A stretch of 34,147 nucleotides of DNA from Acrocarpospora catenulata (GTDB taxonomy: Bacteria; Actinomycetota; Actinomycetes; Streptosporangiales; Streptosporangiaceae): assembly GCF_018476525.1 (NCBI RefSeq), contig NZ_JAHCST010000083.1, positions 1 through 34,147 of the forward strand, given 5' to 3'. Shown in pieces: positions 7,249 to 14,624 of this stretch. A program made the position numbers and the translations under genes. Position 1 is the stretch's first letter. Each line of letters starts with the position of its first letter. Under the pieces are notes generated by a model. The model had not been told where the DNA came from and did no database searches. It saw only the letters and a program-made list of their open reading frames with translations.

Positions 7249-9843
7249 GTGTTACGTACAGTGATAGGCCTGGTACTGATGGGCAGCATGCTCGTCGTGC
7301 CGGGCGTGTCGGCGGGTGCGACGGCGCCTGATCCGGCCATCAGCAGGGACATCGAGGCGCTGCGGACGTCCAGGGACTTCGGCGCGGAGCTCGACGGCTA
7401 CCTGGAGACGGCGGTGAAGGCGGTGGAACAGGAGGAGGAGTGCGAAGCGGCCACGGCGCTACAGTCCTTCGCCGACCAGGTGAGTTATACCGACGCCGCC
7501 CGGCAGGCGGCCCGGCTGCGTGGACGGGTGCTGGCCGTGCTGCCCGACGAGAAGGGGTGCGCGGGGCCGATCACCGTCTACGCGGACCCCGACAAGATCA
7601 AGGTCGGGGATCCGCTCCCCGGCGAGCAGGGCACCACGCGGCCGGTCGCCGCGCTGGTGGACCAGGAGGGACGGCGGTCGGAGTTCGTCGCCGACGAGTT
7701 GCTGCTGTCCACCGACGACGAGGCCGAACTCGACAAGTTCGTCGCCCGTTGGGACGGCAAGGTGCTGAACCGGATCGACGGGGGGCCCACCCCGACGTAC
7801 CTGGTTCGGATCACCACGGAGCGGGCGGAGCCGGAGAAGCTGGGCGACCACCTGGCCGCGCTCAACGGCGACCAGCGGAAGGCGACCGCGCTCGCCGTCT
7901 CCGGCGAGCAGGGTCTCCGGTTGCTGGCGGCGGCCGCCGCGGAGGCCACCGAGAAGCTGGAGGTCGGCGTCAACTGGGTGTACGCGCCCACGGACTTCGC
8001 CGACCGCAAGACCACCGAGGCCGGCCACGGGGTGCCCGGATTCACCGTCGGCAGCTCGCTCTACACCCGGGACGCCTACCAGTGGTCGTACCTCTCCTCC
8101 GTCGGAGCGCAGGCGATCGGGGTGGCCGAGGCGTGGACGGTGCTCGACTCGATCGGGCGGCTGGACAACACCGTGGAGCTGGGCATCGTCGACCAGGGCT
8201 TCGCCCCGGCGGTCAACGGCGACCTGCCGGCCAACCCGGACATGGTGAGCGTGGTGGCGTCGACCGACCCCGGGACTCCGGGGATCCCGGGAGCTCGCTG
8301 GCACGGCACCCAGGCGGCGACCGCCGCCGCCGGCGTGCCGGACAACTTCATCGGCGGGGCGGGGCCGGCGGGGCCGGTCGCCCACCTGAACCTGGTCTAC
8401 ATCCCCTACACAACGGAGGGCATGATGGTCGGCCTGCACAACGCCAAGTGGATGGGCAGCAAGATCATCAACTTCAGCATGGGCATGTCCGTGCACTGGT
8501 CGATGGCGTGGACGCTACTGGTGCTCAACAGCCATTTCCGGCACGCCAGGGAGTCCGGCGTCCTGATCTACGCCAGCGCGATGAACGACGGCGAGGACGT
8601 GGACGCCGTGACGTGCTTCATCGGCTGCTGGGAGAGTGCCTGGCACACGCCCTGCGAGTTCGGCGGCGTACGCTGCGTGGGCGGACTGGACATCCAGAGC
8701 CGAAACCGGCACCCGAATTCCAACCACGGCGACGAAGACGTCGACATCTTCGCCCCCTACCAGCTCCTGCACGGCGCCGACCCCGGCTTCCCCGACCAGA
8801 GCACGGTCAGGAAGATCAATGGGACCAGTTTCAGCTCACCGTTCGCCGCGGGGGTCGCGGCGCTCGTCTGGGCCGCCGACCCGACCATGAGCGCGGACCG
8901 GGTGGACTCTTTGGTGATGAACCACCTCGGGTCCAGCAGCGATGCCACCGTGGGCAGGCGCGTCATCAACGCGCTGAGCGCGGTCCGCGACGCGCTGCCC
9001 CCGCTTGTGCGGATCACCACTCCGCACGACGGGCAGACCATCTCGGCGCTGACCCCCACCCAGTTCAAGGCCAACGTTTTCGACGACGGCCTCGGCACCC
9101 CCACGGTGACGTGGACCCTTAACGGGACCACCGTGCTCGGCCAGGGCACGTCGATCACCGCGACGCCGCCGCCGGGCACCTTCCAGGTCAGGGCCACCGC
9201 CGTCTTCCCCGGCGGGCAGGTCGCCACCGACCAGATCAACGTGACCGTGCAGAACCTGACCCCCGCGATGAAGATCACCGGACCGCTCGGCGGCGTCTTC
9301 GGCAGGACCGAGCCGATCCCGTTCCACGCGACCAGCCTGGACGACATCGGCCAACTCCCGGAGAACGCGGTCCGCTGGTACCTCGACGGCAGCCAGAACA
9401 GCTTCGCCACCGGCCACAACCCGGTGGTCCCGCTCGCCACCACCCCCGGCCAGCACACCGTCACGGTACGCGGGTGCGACACGTTCGGGCTGTGCGGCTC
9501 CGACACGGTCACCGTCTCGATCATCCCGGACTCGGCCAACCAGCCGCCCCAGGTCCGGATCACCAATCCGGCCAACGGCGCCAAGCTCTGGGTGAACGGC
9601 AACTCCAACGGGCAGTACTTCCACGAGATCACCCTGAACGCCACCGCGACCGACCCGGAGGGCGGCGCCGTCACCCTCGTCTGGAAGGACAACGGCACAG
9701 TGATCGGGACCGGTCCCAACCCGCAGGTCCGCCTGCTCGGCGGGTGCGGCGACGCCATCCACGACCTGACGCTGATCGGCACCGACGGTGCGGGCAACAG
9801 CCGTCAGGACACCGTCCAGGTCATGGTCTCCCTGGTCTGCTGA
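7249..9843 (+). CDS. Secreted subtilisin-family (S8) serine protease with Ig-like C-terminal repeats
   Basis: GTG at 7249 is chosen because GGAGGA lies five bases upstream and a signal peptide follows at once (VIGLVLMGSMLVVPGVSAGA). The 864-residue product has a long N-terminal region of about 280 residues, probably a propeptide. The S8 domain has Asp315 (GIVDQGF), His352 (RWHGTQ) and Ser527 (NGTSFSSPFAAG), with the likely oxyanion Asn446 (AMNDGED). The Asp motif is VDQG rather than the common DTG, and the Asn motif is MND rather than GND. Three beta-sandwich (Ig/PKD-like) repeats follow from about residue 585, beginning PPLVRITTPHDG, PAMKITGPLGG and PPQVRITNPANG. It should be an extracellular endopeptidase. 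The second codon is TTA (7252-7254), a possible translational control point. Confidence 0.85.
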   Translation: MLRTVIGLVLMGSMLVVPGVSAGATAPDPAISRDIEALRTSRDFGAELDGYLETAVKAVEQEEECEAATALQSFADQVSYTDAARQAARLRGRVLAVLPDEKGCAGPITVYADPDKIKVGDPLPGEQGTTRPVAALVDQEGRRSEFVADELLLSTDDEAELDKFVARWDGKVLNRIDGGPTPTYLVRITTERAEPEKLGDHLAALNGDQRKATALAVSGEQGLRLLAAAAAEATEKLEVGVNWVYAPTDFADRKTTEAGHGVPGFTVGSSLYTRDAYQWSYLSSVGAQAIGVAEAWTVLDSIGRLDNTVELGIVDQGFAPAVNGDLPANPDMVSVVASTDPGTPGIPGARWHGTQAATAAAGVPDNFIGGAGPAGPVAHLNLVYIPYTTEGMMVGLHNAKWMGSKIINFSMGMSVHWSMAWTLLVLNSHFRHARESGVLIYASAMNDGEDVDAVTCFIGCWESAWHTPCEFGGVRCVGGLDIQSRNRHPNSNHGDEDVDIFAPYQLLHGADPGFPDQSTVRKINGTSFSSPFAAGVAALVWAADPTMSADRVDSLVMNHLGSSSDATVGRRVINALSAVRDALPPLVRITTPHDGQTISALTPTQFKANVFDDGLGTPTVTWTLNGTTVLGQGTSITATPPPGTFQVRATAVFPGGQVATDQINVTVQNLTPAMKITGPLGGVFGRTEPIPFHATSLDDIGQLPENAVRWYLDGSQNSFATGHNPVVPLATTPGQHTVTVRGCDTFGLCGSDTVTVSIIPDSANQPPQVRITNPANGAKLWVNGNSNGQYFHEITLNATATDPEGGAVTLVWKDNGTVIGTGPNPQVRLLGGCGDAIHDLTLIGTDGAGNSRQDTVQVMVSLVC

Positions 9844-9854
9844 GCCCGGCCCCG

Positions 9855-9936
9855 GGTACGGCCGGCGGCGGCGCACCACGAGCGCGATGACAACGAACAC
9901 CATAATCATCGCGCCAAGCCGCCGACCGGCCATACC
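9855..9936. terminator. Two-tier hairpin between protease and hydrolase
   Basis: The outer stem is 9855-9872 with 9918-9936: 17 of 18 pairs form, with one C/A mismatch (9859/9932) and one bulged A at 9925. The inner stem GCGCGATGA (9882-9890) with TCATCGCGC (9906-9914) is perfect. It starts 12 bases after the protease stop and lies between convergent genes, so it could stop transcription from both sides. Confidence 0.75.
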
Positions 9937-10009
9937 CTCCGGGGACCGGTCAAGTCACGCTCCGGGAACCACCCCGCCCCCAGACGCGGCCTCAGGAACG
10001 AGGCAGCTC

Positions 10010-10936
10010 TCAGAGATCAACCTGGTGTTGCTCGTTCGCCGGGGTCTGGGCGTCCGGGGTCTGGGCGTCGATGAAGCGGAGGATGTGCTGGTTTACCAGG
10101 TCGGGGACCTCTAACGGGAGTCCGTGCCCGGCTTTGGGCAGGATGTCGACCTGTGCGCCGGGGATGAGGTCCTGGATCCTGCGCCGGGCGGCGGGGACGT
10201 CCAGCAGTGCGCTGCGCCCGGCCAGCAGCGCGAATGTGGGGACGGACACCGCGCGCAGTTCCTCGTCGGTGAACGGCCGGGCCGGCGGGCGGGTGGGTCC
10301 GAACGTGCGATACCCCATCATGATCGGCTTCATCAGCTCGGGGGGTGACAGGAGCGCGGCGTTGGCCAGCAGCCGTCCGAGCCGCGGACGGAACCGGCGC
10401 GGGGCAAGCATCGCCAGAGCTCCGGCGATCATGTTGAGGAAGAACTTCGCGGGCACCCTGCTCACGCCGCCCGGGTCCAGCAGGATGACGGAGGCGAGCC
10501 GTTCGGGGCCGTGGATGGCCTGGTTGAGGGCCAGCCAGCCGCCGTAGGAGAGTCCGACCAGGTGAACGCGGCGCAGGTCGAGCCCGGCCAGCACCTCGTT
10601 CACCCACCGGGCGTTGTCGGCCGAGTCGGCCACCACCGTGTGCTGCACGCTCCGCCCGGGGTCGTCGATGGTGTCGACCGCGATCAGCGGGTGCCGCTCG
10701 CCCAGCGCGGCGACCTGCGGGTACCAGGTGGCGGCGTTGGCGCCGGCGCCGTGCAGCAACACGACGGGATCGCCGTCGCCGGTTCCGTAGCGGTGCACGT
10801 GGACGGTGCCGAAGCTGGTTTCGACATCGGTTTCCCAACGCGGCCGGGGCCACAGCTCCATGGCCTGCTCGTACGCCCGCAGAAACTCTTGCTTCGCCTC
10901 CTCGCCGGTGAACCGCCCCACCTTGGTTCTGGTCAC
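10010..10936 (-). CDS. Alpha/beta hydrolase
   Basis: The 308-residue protein has the alpha/beta hydrolase signatures in order: oxyanion region VVLLHGAGANAATW, nucleophile elbow GLSYGG, a likely acid in LLAGRSALLD, and the catalytic histidine in AGHGLPLE. It resembles C-C or ester hydrolases of the generic fold-1 group; the substrate is unknown. GTG at 10936 is preferred because GGGAGG lies just upstream. A TTG at 10948 would place the ribosome site inside the gene. It is divergent from a tetR gene with a perfect palindrome between them, so it is very likely the repressor's target. The C-terminus carries a duplicated TPDAQ segment from a 15-bp DNA repeat. Confidence 0.85.
   Translation of the reverse strand: MTRTKVGRFTGEEAKQEFLRAYEQAMELWPRPRWETDVETSFGTVHVHRYGTGDGDPVVLLHGAGANAATWYPQVAALGERHPLIAVDTIDDPGRSVQHTVVADSADNARWVNEVLAGLDLRRVHLVGLSYGGWLALNQAIHGPERLASVILLDPGGVSRVPAKFFLNMIAGALAMLAPRRFRPRLGRLLANAALLSPPELMKPIMMGYRTFGPTRPPARPFTDEELRAVSVPTFALLAGRSALLDVPAARRRIQDLIPGAQVDILPKAGHGLPLEVPDLVNQHILRFIDAQTPDAQTPANEQHQVDL
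10039..10068. repeat. Perfect 15-bp tandem duplication in the hydrolase 3' end
   Basis: The 15-mer CCGGGGTCTGGGCGT occurs twice head-to-tail (10039-10053, 10054-10068). It keeps the reading frame and duplicates five residues in the C-terminal tail after the catalytic domain, so it is probably neutral slippage. Confidence 0.85.
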
Positions 10937-10950
10937 GTCGCCTCCCAAAT

Positions 10951-10972
10951 CTTTGATACCGACGTATCAAAG
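10951..10972. promoter_or_regulatory. Probable TetR operator (perfect inverted repeat)
   Basis: CTTTGATAC (10951-10959) and GTATCAAAG (10964-10972) form a perfect 9-bp inverted repeat with a 4-bp centre. It lies between the divergent hydrolase and tetR starts. A candidate tetR promoter, TTGATA (10953-10958) and GATAAT (10974-10979), overlaps it, so binding would block tetR and cover the hydrolase leader. A second palindrome, TACACGTGTA, lies at 10979-10988. Confidence 0.75.
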
Positions 10973-11020
10973 CGATAATACACGTGTACCAAACTTTTCC
11001 GGGATCACAGAGGACAGGCG

Positions 11021-11635
11021 ATGCCCAAACTGGCCGACCGCGATACACGGCACACCCAGATCCTGGAGGCGCTGCTCCGCGTCGCCGGCAGCCAGGGCCT
11101 GCACGCGGTCACCATGCGGTCGGTCGCGGCCGAGGCGAACATCTCCCTGCGCCTGGTGCAGTACTACTTCGAAACCAAGGAGAAACTCCTGCTCGCCGCG
11201 CTCGACCACCTAGCCGGGCGCCAACGCGAACGGATCCAGACCCGGGTACGCGACACCGACGCCCCCGACGACCCCCGGACGATCATCGAGGCCGTGCTGA
11301 CCGAGTCGCTCCCGACCGACCAGGACAGCCGCACCTTCCACCTCGTGTACACCGCCTACGCGGTCCACGCGGCCACCGACCCCGCACTGGCCGCCCAGCC
11401 CTTCCTGCGCGCCCCCGACACCATGGAGCACTTCCTCGCCGACCAGCTCCGCCACGCCCAGCGCGACGGAACCCTGCCCCCACACCGCGACGCCCACACC
11501 GAGGCCGCCATCCTGCTCGCCCTCTCCGCAGGACTCGGCACCGCCGTCCTGCTCGGCCAACGCACCGCCGAGAACGCGACAACCGCGATCTCCTACCACC
11601 TCGACCACCTCGGCCTCACACGCCGACCGGCGTGA
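11021..11635 (+). CDS. TetR-family transcriptional repressor
   Basis: The 204-residue protein has an N-terminal TetR DNA-binding domain: helix 1 around QILEALLRVAGSQGLHAVTM, then the HTH RSVAAEANISLRLVQYYFETK, ending by about residue 55. The C-terminal ligand domain is helical and unspecific. The ATG has GAGG eight bases upstream. Divergent orientation, 84 bp between start codons and the perfect palindrome all support autoregulation and control of the neighbouring hydrolase. The ligand is unknown; it may be the hydrolase's substrate or product. Confidence 0.9.
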   Translation: MPKLADRDTRHTQILEALLRVAGSQGLHAVTMRSVAAEANISLRLVQYYFETKEKLLLAALDHLAGRQRERIQTRVRDTDAPDDPRTIIEAVLTESLPTDQDSRTFHLVYTAYAVHAATDPALAAQPFLRAPDTMEHFLADQLRHAQRDGTLPPHRDAHTEAAILLALSAGLGTAVLLGQRTAENATTAISYHLDHLGLTRRPA

Positions 11636-11687
11636 CCCTCCGGGCGTCAATCTCGGCCATATGGGCTGACCTGCGTATCAAGAAAGG

Positions 11688-12896
11688 TCACCGTACTGGC
11701 AGGCCGGTGATGGCGCGACTGATGATCAAGCGTTGGATCTCTGAGGTGCCCTCGAAGATGGTGAAGATTTTGGCGTCGCGGTGGAAGCGTTCCACGGGGT
11801 GGTCGCGGGTGTAGCCGGCGCCGCCGAGGATTTGGATGGCCTGTTCGGTGACCCAGACGGCGGTTTCGCTGGCGGTGAGTTTGCTCATCGAGCCTTGGGC
11901 GGTGTCGAAGGGGCGGGCGTTGCGGGCCATCCAGGCGGCGCGCCAGGTGAGGAGGCGGGCGATGTCCACCCGGGTGACCATGTCGGCCAGGAGGAAGGCG
12001 ATCGCCTGGTTTTCGGCGATCTTGCGGCCGAACTGGGTGCGGGTCTGGGCGTAGTCGAGGGCGTACTCGTAGGCGGCGCGGGCGATGCCGACGGCCATCG
12101 AGGCGACGATGGGGCGGGTGGTCTCGAAGGTGCGCAGGGCGCCCTGTTCGCCGGTGCGCCGGCCGGAGCGGGCGCGGTCCAGGCGGGCTTCCAGTTTCTC
12201 GGGGCCGCCGAGCAGGCAGGCGGCGGGCAGCCGTACGTCGTCGAGGACGACCTCGGCGGTGTGGGAGGCGCGGATGCCGTGTTTGCGGAACTTCTGGCCC
12301 TGGGAGAGCCCGGGGGTGCCGGGCGGGACGATGAAGGTGGCCTGGCCGCGGCTGCCGAGTGACGGGTCGACGGAGGCCACGACCAGGTGCACGCCGGCGA
12401 TGCCGCCGTTGGTGGCCCAGGTTTTCACGCCGTTGAGCCGCCAGTCGCCGCCCGGCTCCTGGACGGCCTTGGTCCGGATGGCGCCGATGTCGGAGCCCGC
12501 CTCCGGCTCGGAGGCGCAGAAGGCGCCGACCTTGACGTCGGACGGCGTGCCGAACATCTCGGGCAGCCACTCCCCCACCTGTTCCGGGGTGCCTCCGGCG
12601 GAGAGCGCGGCGGCGGCCAGGCCGGTCCCGGCGATGGACAGGCCGATCCCGGCATCGCCCCAGAAGAGTTCCTCGAAGGCGATGGGCAGCCCGAGGCCGG
12701 ATTCCTCGAACCACTGGGTGGCGAAGAAGTCGAGCGAGTAGAGACCGATCTTGGCGGCCTCCTGGAGCACCGGCCACGGGGTCTCCTCGCGCTCGTCCCA
12801 CTCGGCGCCGGCGGGGCGGACCACGTCCCGGGCGAACTCGTGGACCCAGTCGCGGACCTCGCGGTTGTGCTCGCTCGGCTCGGGGTTGAAGCTCAT
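11688..12896 (-). CDS. Acyl-CoA dehydrogenase
   Basis: The 402-residue protein is a full-length flavin acyl-CoA dehydrogenase. The N-terminal helical domain has [17 protein letters not shown]. The middle beta-domain has the FAD segments [10 protein letters not shown] and KTWATNGG. The C-terminal domain has [40 protein letters not shown] and the catalytic-Glu motif IFEGTSEIQ. It should oxidise an acyl-CoA to the enoyl-CoA and pass electrons to ETF; chain-length preference cannot be read. It is the last gene of a minus-strand run, 27 bases after the FolP2-type gene. A short insertion around [17 protein letters not shown] is unusual compared with short-chain members. Confidence 0.92.
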   Translation of the reverse strand: MSFNPEPSEHNREVRDWVHEFARDVVRPAGAEWDEREETPWPVLQEAAKIGLYSLDFFATQWFEESGLGLPIAFEELFWGDAGIGLSIAGTGLAAAALSAGGTPEQVGEWLPEMFGTPSDVKVGAFCASEPEAGSDIGAIRTKAVQEPGGDWRLNGVKTWATNGGIAGVHLVVASVDPSLGSRGQATFIVPPGTPGLSQGQKFRKHGIRASHTAEVVLDDVRLPAACLLGGPEKLEARLDRARSGRRTGEQGALRTFETTRPIVASMAVGIARAAYEYALDYAQTRTQFGRKIAENQAIAFLLADMVTRVDIARLLTWRAAWMARNARPFDTAQGSMSKLTASETAVWVTEQAIQILGGAGYTRDHPVERFHRDAKIFTIFEGTSEIQRLIISRAITGLPVR

Positions 12897-12923
12897 CGCC
12901 AGCCTTTCCTCGCGCGTCGGCGA

Positions 12924-13778
12924 TCACATGTTGTGGCGGAGGTGTACGGGGTCGCGCCAGCCGAGCATGGCCTCGGTCATCCGGACGGCGTCCACGGTCG
13001 CCCGTACCTCGTGGACTCGGACGATCCGGGCGCCCTGCAGGATGCAGAAGACGGCGGCGGCGAGCGAGCCGGGGAGGCGGTCGTGCTGCGGGCGGTCGAG
13101 GGTTTCGCCGATGAAGTCCTTGTTGGACAGGGCCACCAGGAGGGGGTGGCCGAGGGCGGCGAGCTCGGACAGGCGGCGGGTGATGGTGAGGCTGTGCAGG
13201 GTGTTCTTGTTGAGGTCGTGGCCGGGGTCGATGATGATCTTGTCGGCGGCGACGCCCGCGTCGAGCGCGCACGCGACCCGGGCTCGCAAAAATGATATGA
13301 CTTCGGCGGTTACGTCGTCATATGTCGGGCGGGGGTGGCGGACCCGGGGGCCGGAGATGCTGTGGGTGACCACCAGGCCTGCCCCGGCCTCGGCCACCGC
13401 GGCGGCCAATGCAGGGTCGCTGACCCCGCTGGTGTCGTTGACCACGTCGGCGCCGGCGGCGAGCGCGTGCCGGGCCACCACACCCCGGTGGGTGTCGACG
13501 GAGATGACCGCGTCGGTGGCCGCGCGAACGGCGGTGATCAGCGGGGCCACCCGGTCGATCTCCTCCTCGGGGCTGACCTGCGGGCCGTCGGGCCCGAACG
13601 GCACGCCACCGATGTCCAGCCAGTCGGCTCCCTCGGCGACCGCGGCCAGCGCGGCGTCCACCGCCTTGTCCAGGGCGAAGGTGCGGCCGCGGTCGTGGAA
13701 GGAGTCCGGCGTCCGGTTGATGATCGCCATCACCGCCACCTGACGGTCGAAGTCGAAGGTCCTGGCGCCCAGCTTCAT
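12924..13778 (-). CDS. folP2: Dihydropteroate synthase paralogue of the FolP2 type
   Basis: The 284-residue TIM-barrel protein has the pterin-binding order of FolP, but with FolP2-type substitutions. MAIINRTPDSFHDRG replaces the usual GILNVTPDSFSDGG. DIGGVPFGPDGPQVSPEEEI replaces the GGESTRPG loop. DPGHDLNKNTLH replaces DPGIGFGKT. LSNKDFIGETL replaces the SRKxFIG motif, and RVHEV replaces RVHDV. The same variants are known in mycobacterial FolP2, which lies beside the glucosyl-3-phosphoglycerate synthase gene. The mycobacterial FolP2 studied lacks clear dihydropteroate synthase activity. Here too the upstream gene is a glycosyltransferase, overlapping it by ATGA. I therefore doubt that this is the folate enzyme proper; its reaction is unknown. 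Confidence 0.87.
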   Translation of the reverse strand: MKLGARTFDFDRQVAVMAIINRTPDSFHDRGRTFALDKAVDAALAAVAEGADWLDIGGVPFGPDGPQVSPEEEIDRVAPLITAVRAATDAVISVDTHRGVVARHALAAGADVVNDTSGVSDPALAAAVAEAGAGLVVTHSISGPRVRHPRPTYDDVTAEVISFLRARVACALDAGVAADKIIIDPGHDLNKNTLHSLTITRRLSELAALGHPLLVALSNKDFIGETLDRPQHDRLPGSLAAAVFCILQGARIVRVHEVRATVDAVRMTEAMLGWRDPVHLRHNM

Positions 13779-14596
13779 GTCCCTCCCCGGGGGCCGGCCG
13801 GCGGCAGTGGCGCCGCGGCGGCGGTCATCAGATGGCGGACGAATGCCTCACGATCTTTGTCGTGGCCACGGTAGCTGGCGATCGTCTCGGTGAGAGAGGC
13901 GACCCACTGGTCCCAGGCGGGCCGGTACTCGGGGTGCAGCCGCCCGGCGGTGACCGCGACGTCCAGGATCGCCCGCCCGATCTCCTGTCCCATGCCTGGT
14001 TTGTAGCGGAACCGCTGCCGGTAGACCCCGATCGGGGTGACGAGGAAGGGCCGCCGGGCGACGGCCGCCGTCAGGTTCAGGTACGCCTCCGCCCCGAAAT
14101 CATCCGGCAGGCCCTCGGCCAGATCCGGCCGGACCACGCGGAACCCGCTCAACGGACGCCGCCCGAACCGCCCGTCCGCCTCGGGGAAGAGCACCCTCAC
14201 CAAAGTGGGGTAAAGCGCGATGGTGTTGGCCAGAACCGGCTCCGGCGGCGGATCGCGGAACTCCCCGACGACCATCGCCAGCTCCGCCGGGCCGGTCAGA
14301 GCCGCCTCCCGCAGCAGCGACGGAATGTTGTCGGAGGTCTCGATGAGATCCGCGTCCAGATAGCAGATCCAGGGAGTGTCGGTGTTCTTGGCGGCGAGCC
14401 GCATCGCCGCGCCCTTGCCCAGCGGTCCCGGGACGACCTCGGCGCCGGCGGCCAGCGCCCGCGAGGCGGTGTCGTCGGTGGAGCCACTGTCCACGACCAG
14501 AACCCGGTCGCCGGAACGCGCGGCGGCCAGCGCCTGGGCCACCGCGTCTCCCACGGTCGCCGCCTCGTCGTGGGCTAGAATCGCGAAAGTGATCAT
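13775..14596 (-). CDS. Family 2/81-like glycosyltransferase (glucosyl-3-phosphoglycerate synthase-like)
   Basis: The 273-residue GT-A fold protein has the N-terminal nucleotide-sugar motif ILAHDEAATVGDAV, VVDSGSTDDT, GPLGKGAAM and the metal-binding ICYLDADLIE. The acceptor-side motif is GRRPLSGFRVVRPDL and GAEAYLNLTAA. These match the GpgS-like group that transfers glucose to 3-phosphoglycerate, but the acceptor residues are not conserved well enough to fix the product. Its overlap with the FolP2-type gene repeats the mycobacterial folP2-gpgS pairing. The ATG at 14596 has AAAGGA seven bases upstream. The start codon lies inside a perfect palindrome shared with the divergent gene's promoter. 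Confidence 0.8.
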   Translation of the reverse strand: MITFAILAHDEAATVGDAVAQALAAARSGDRVLVVDSGSTDDTASRALAAGAEVVPGPLGKGAAMRLAAKNTDTPWICYLDADLIETSDNIPSLLREAALTGPAELAMVVGEFRDPPPEPVLANTIALYPTLVRVLFPEADGRFGRRPLSGFRVVRPDLAEGLPDDFGAEAYLNLTAAVARRPFLVTPIGVYRQRFRYKPGMGQEIGRAILDVAVTAGRLHPEYRPAWDQWVASLTETIASYRGHDKDREAFVRHLMTAAAAPLPPAGPRGGT

Positions 14597-14604
14597 TTAT
14601 GATC
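14591..14604. promoter_or_regulatory. Palindrome covering the glycosyltransferase start and a -10 box
   Basis: GATCATTTATGATC is a perfect 6+6 palindrome with a TT centre. It contains the minus-strand start codon (14594-14596) and a consensus-like -10 box TATGAT (14598-14603) for the divergent plus gene. Only 28 bp separate the two start codons, so binding here could affect both. Another -10-like TAGAAT lies at 14576-14581. Confidence 0.4.
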
Positions 14605-14624
14605 CTTTACCCCCCGTCTGGACC

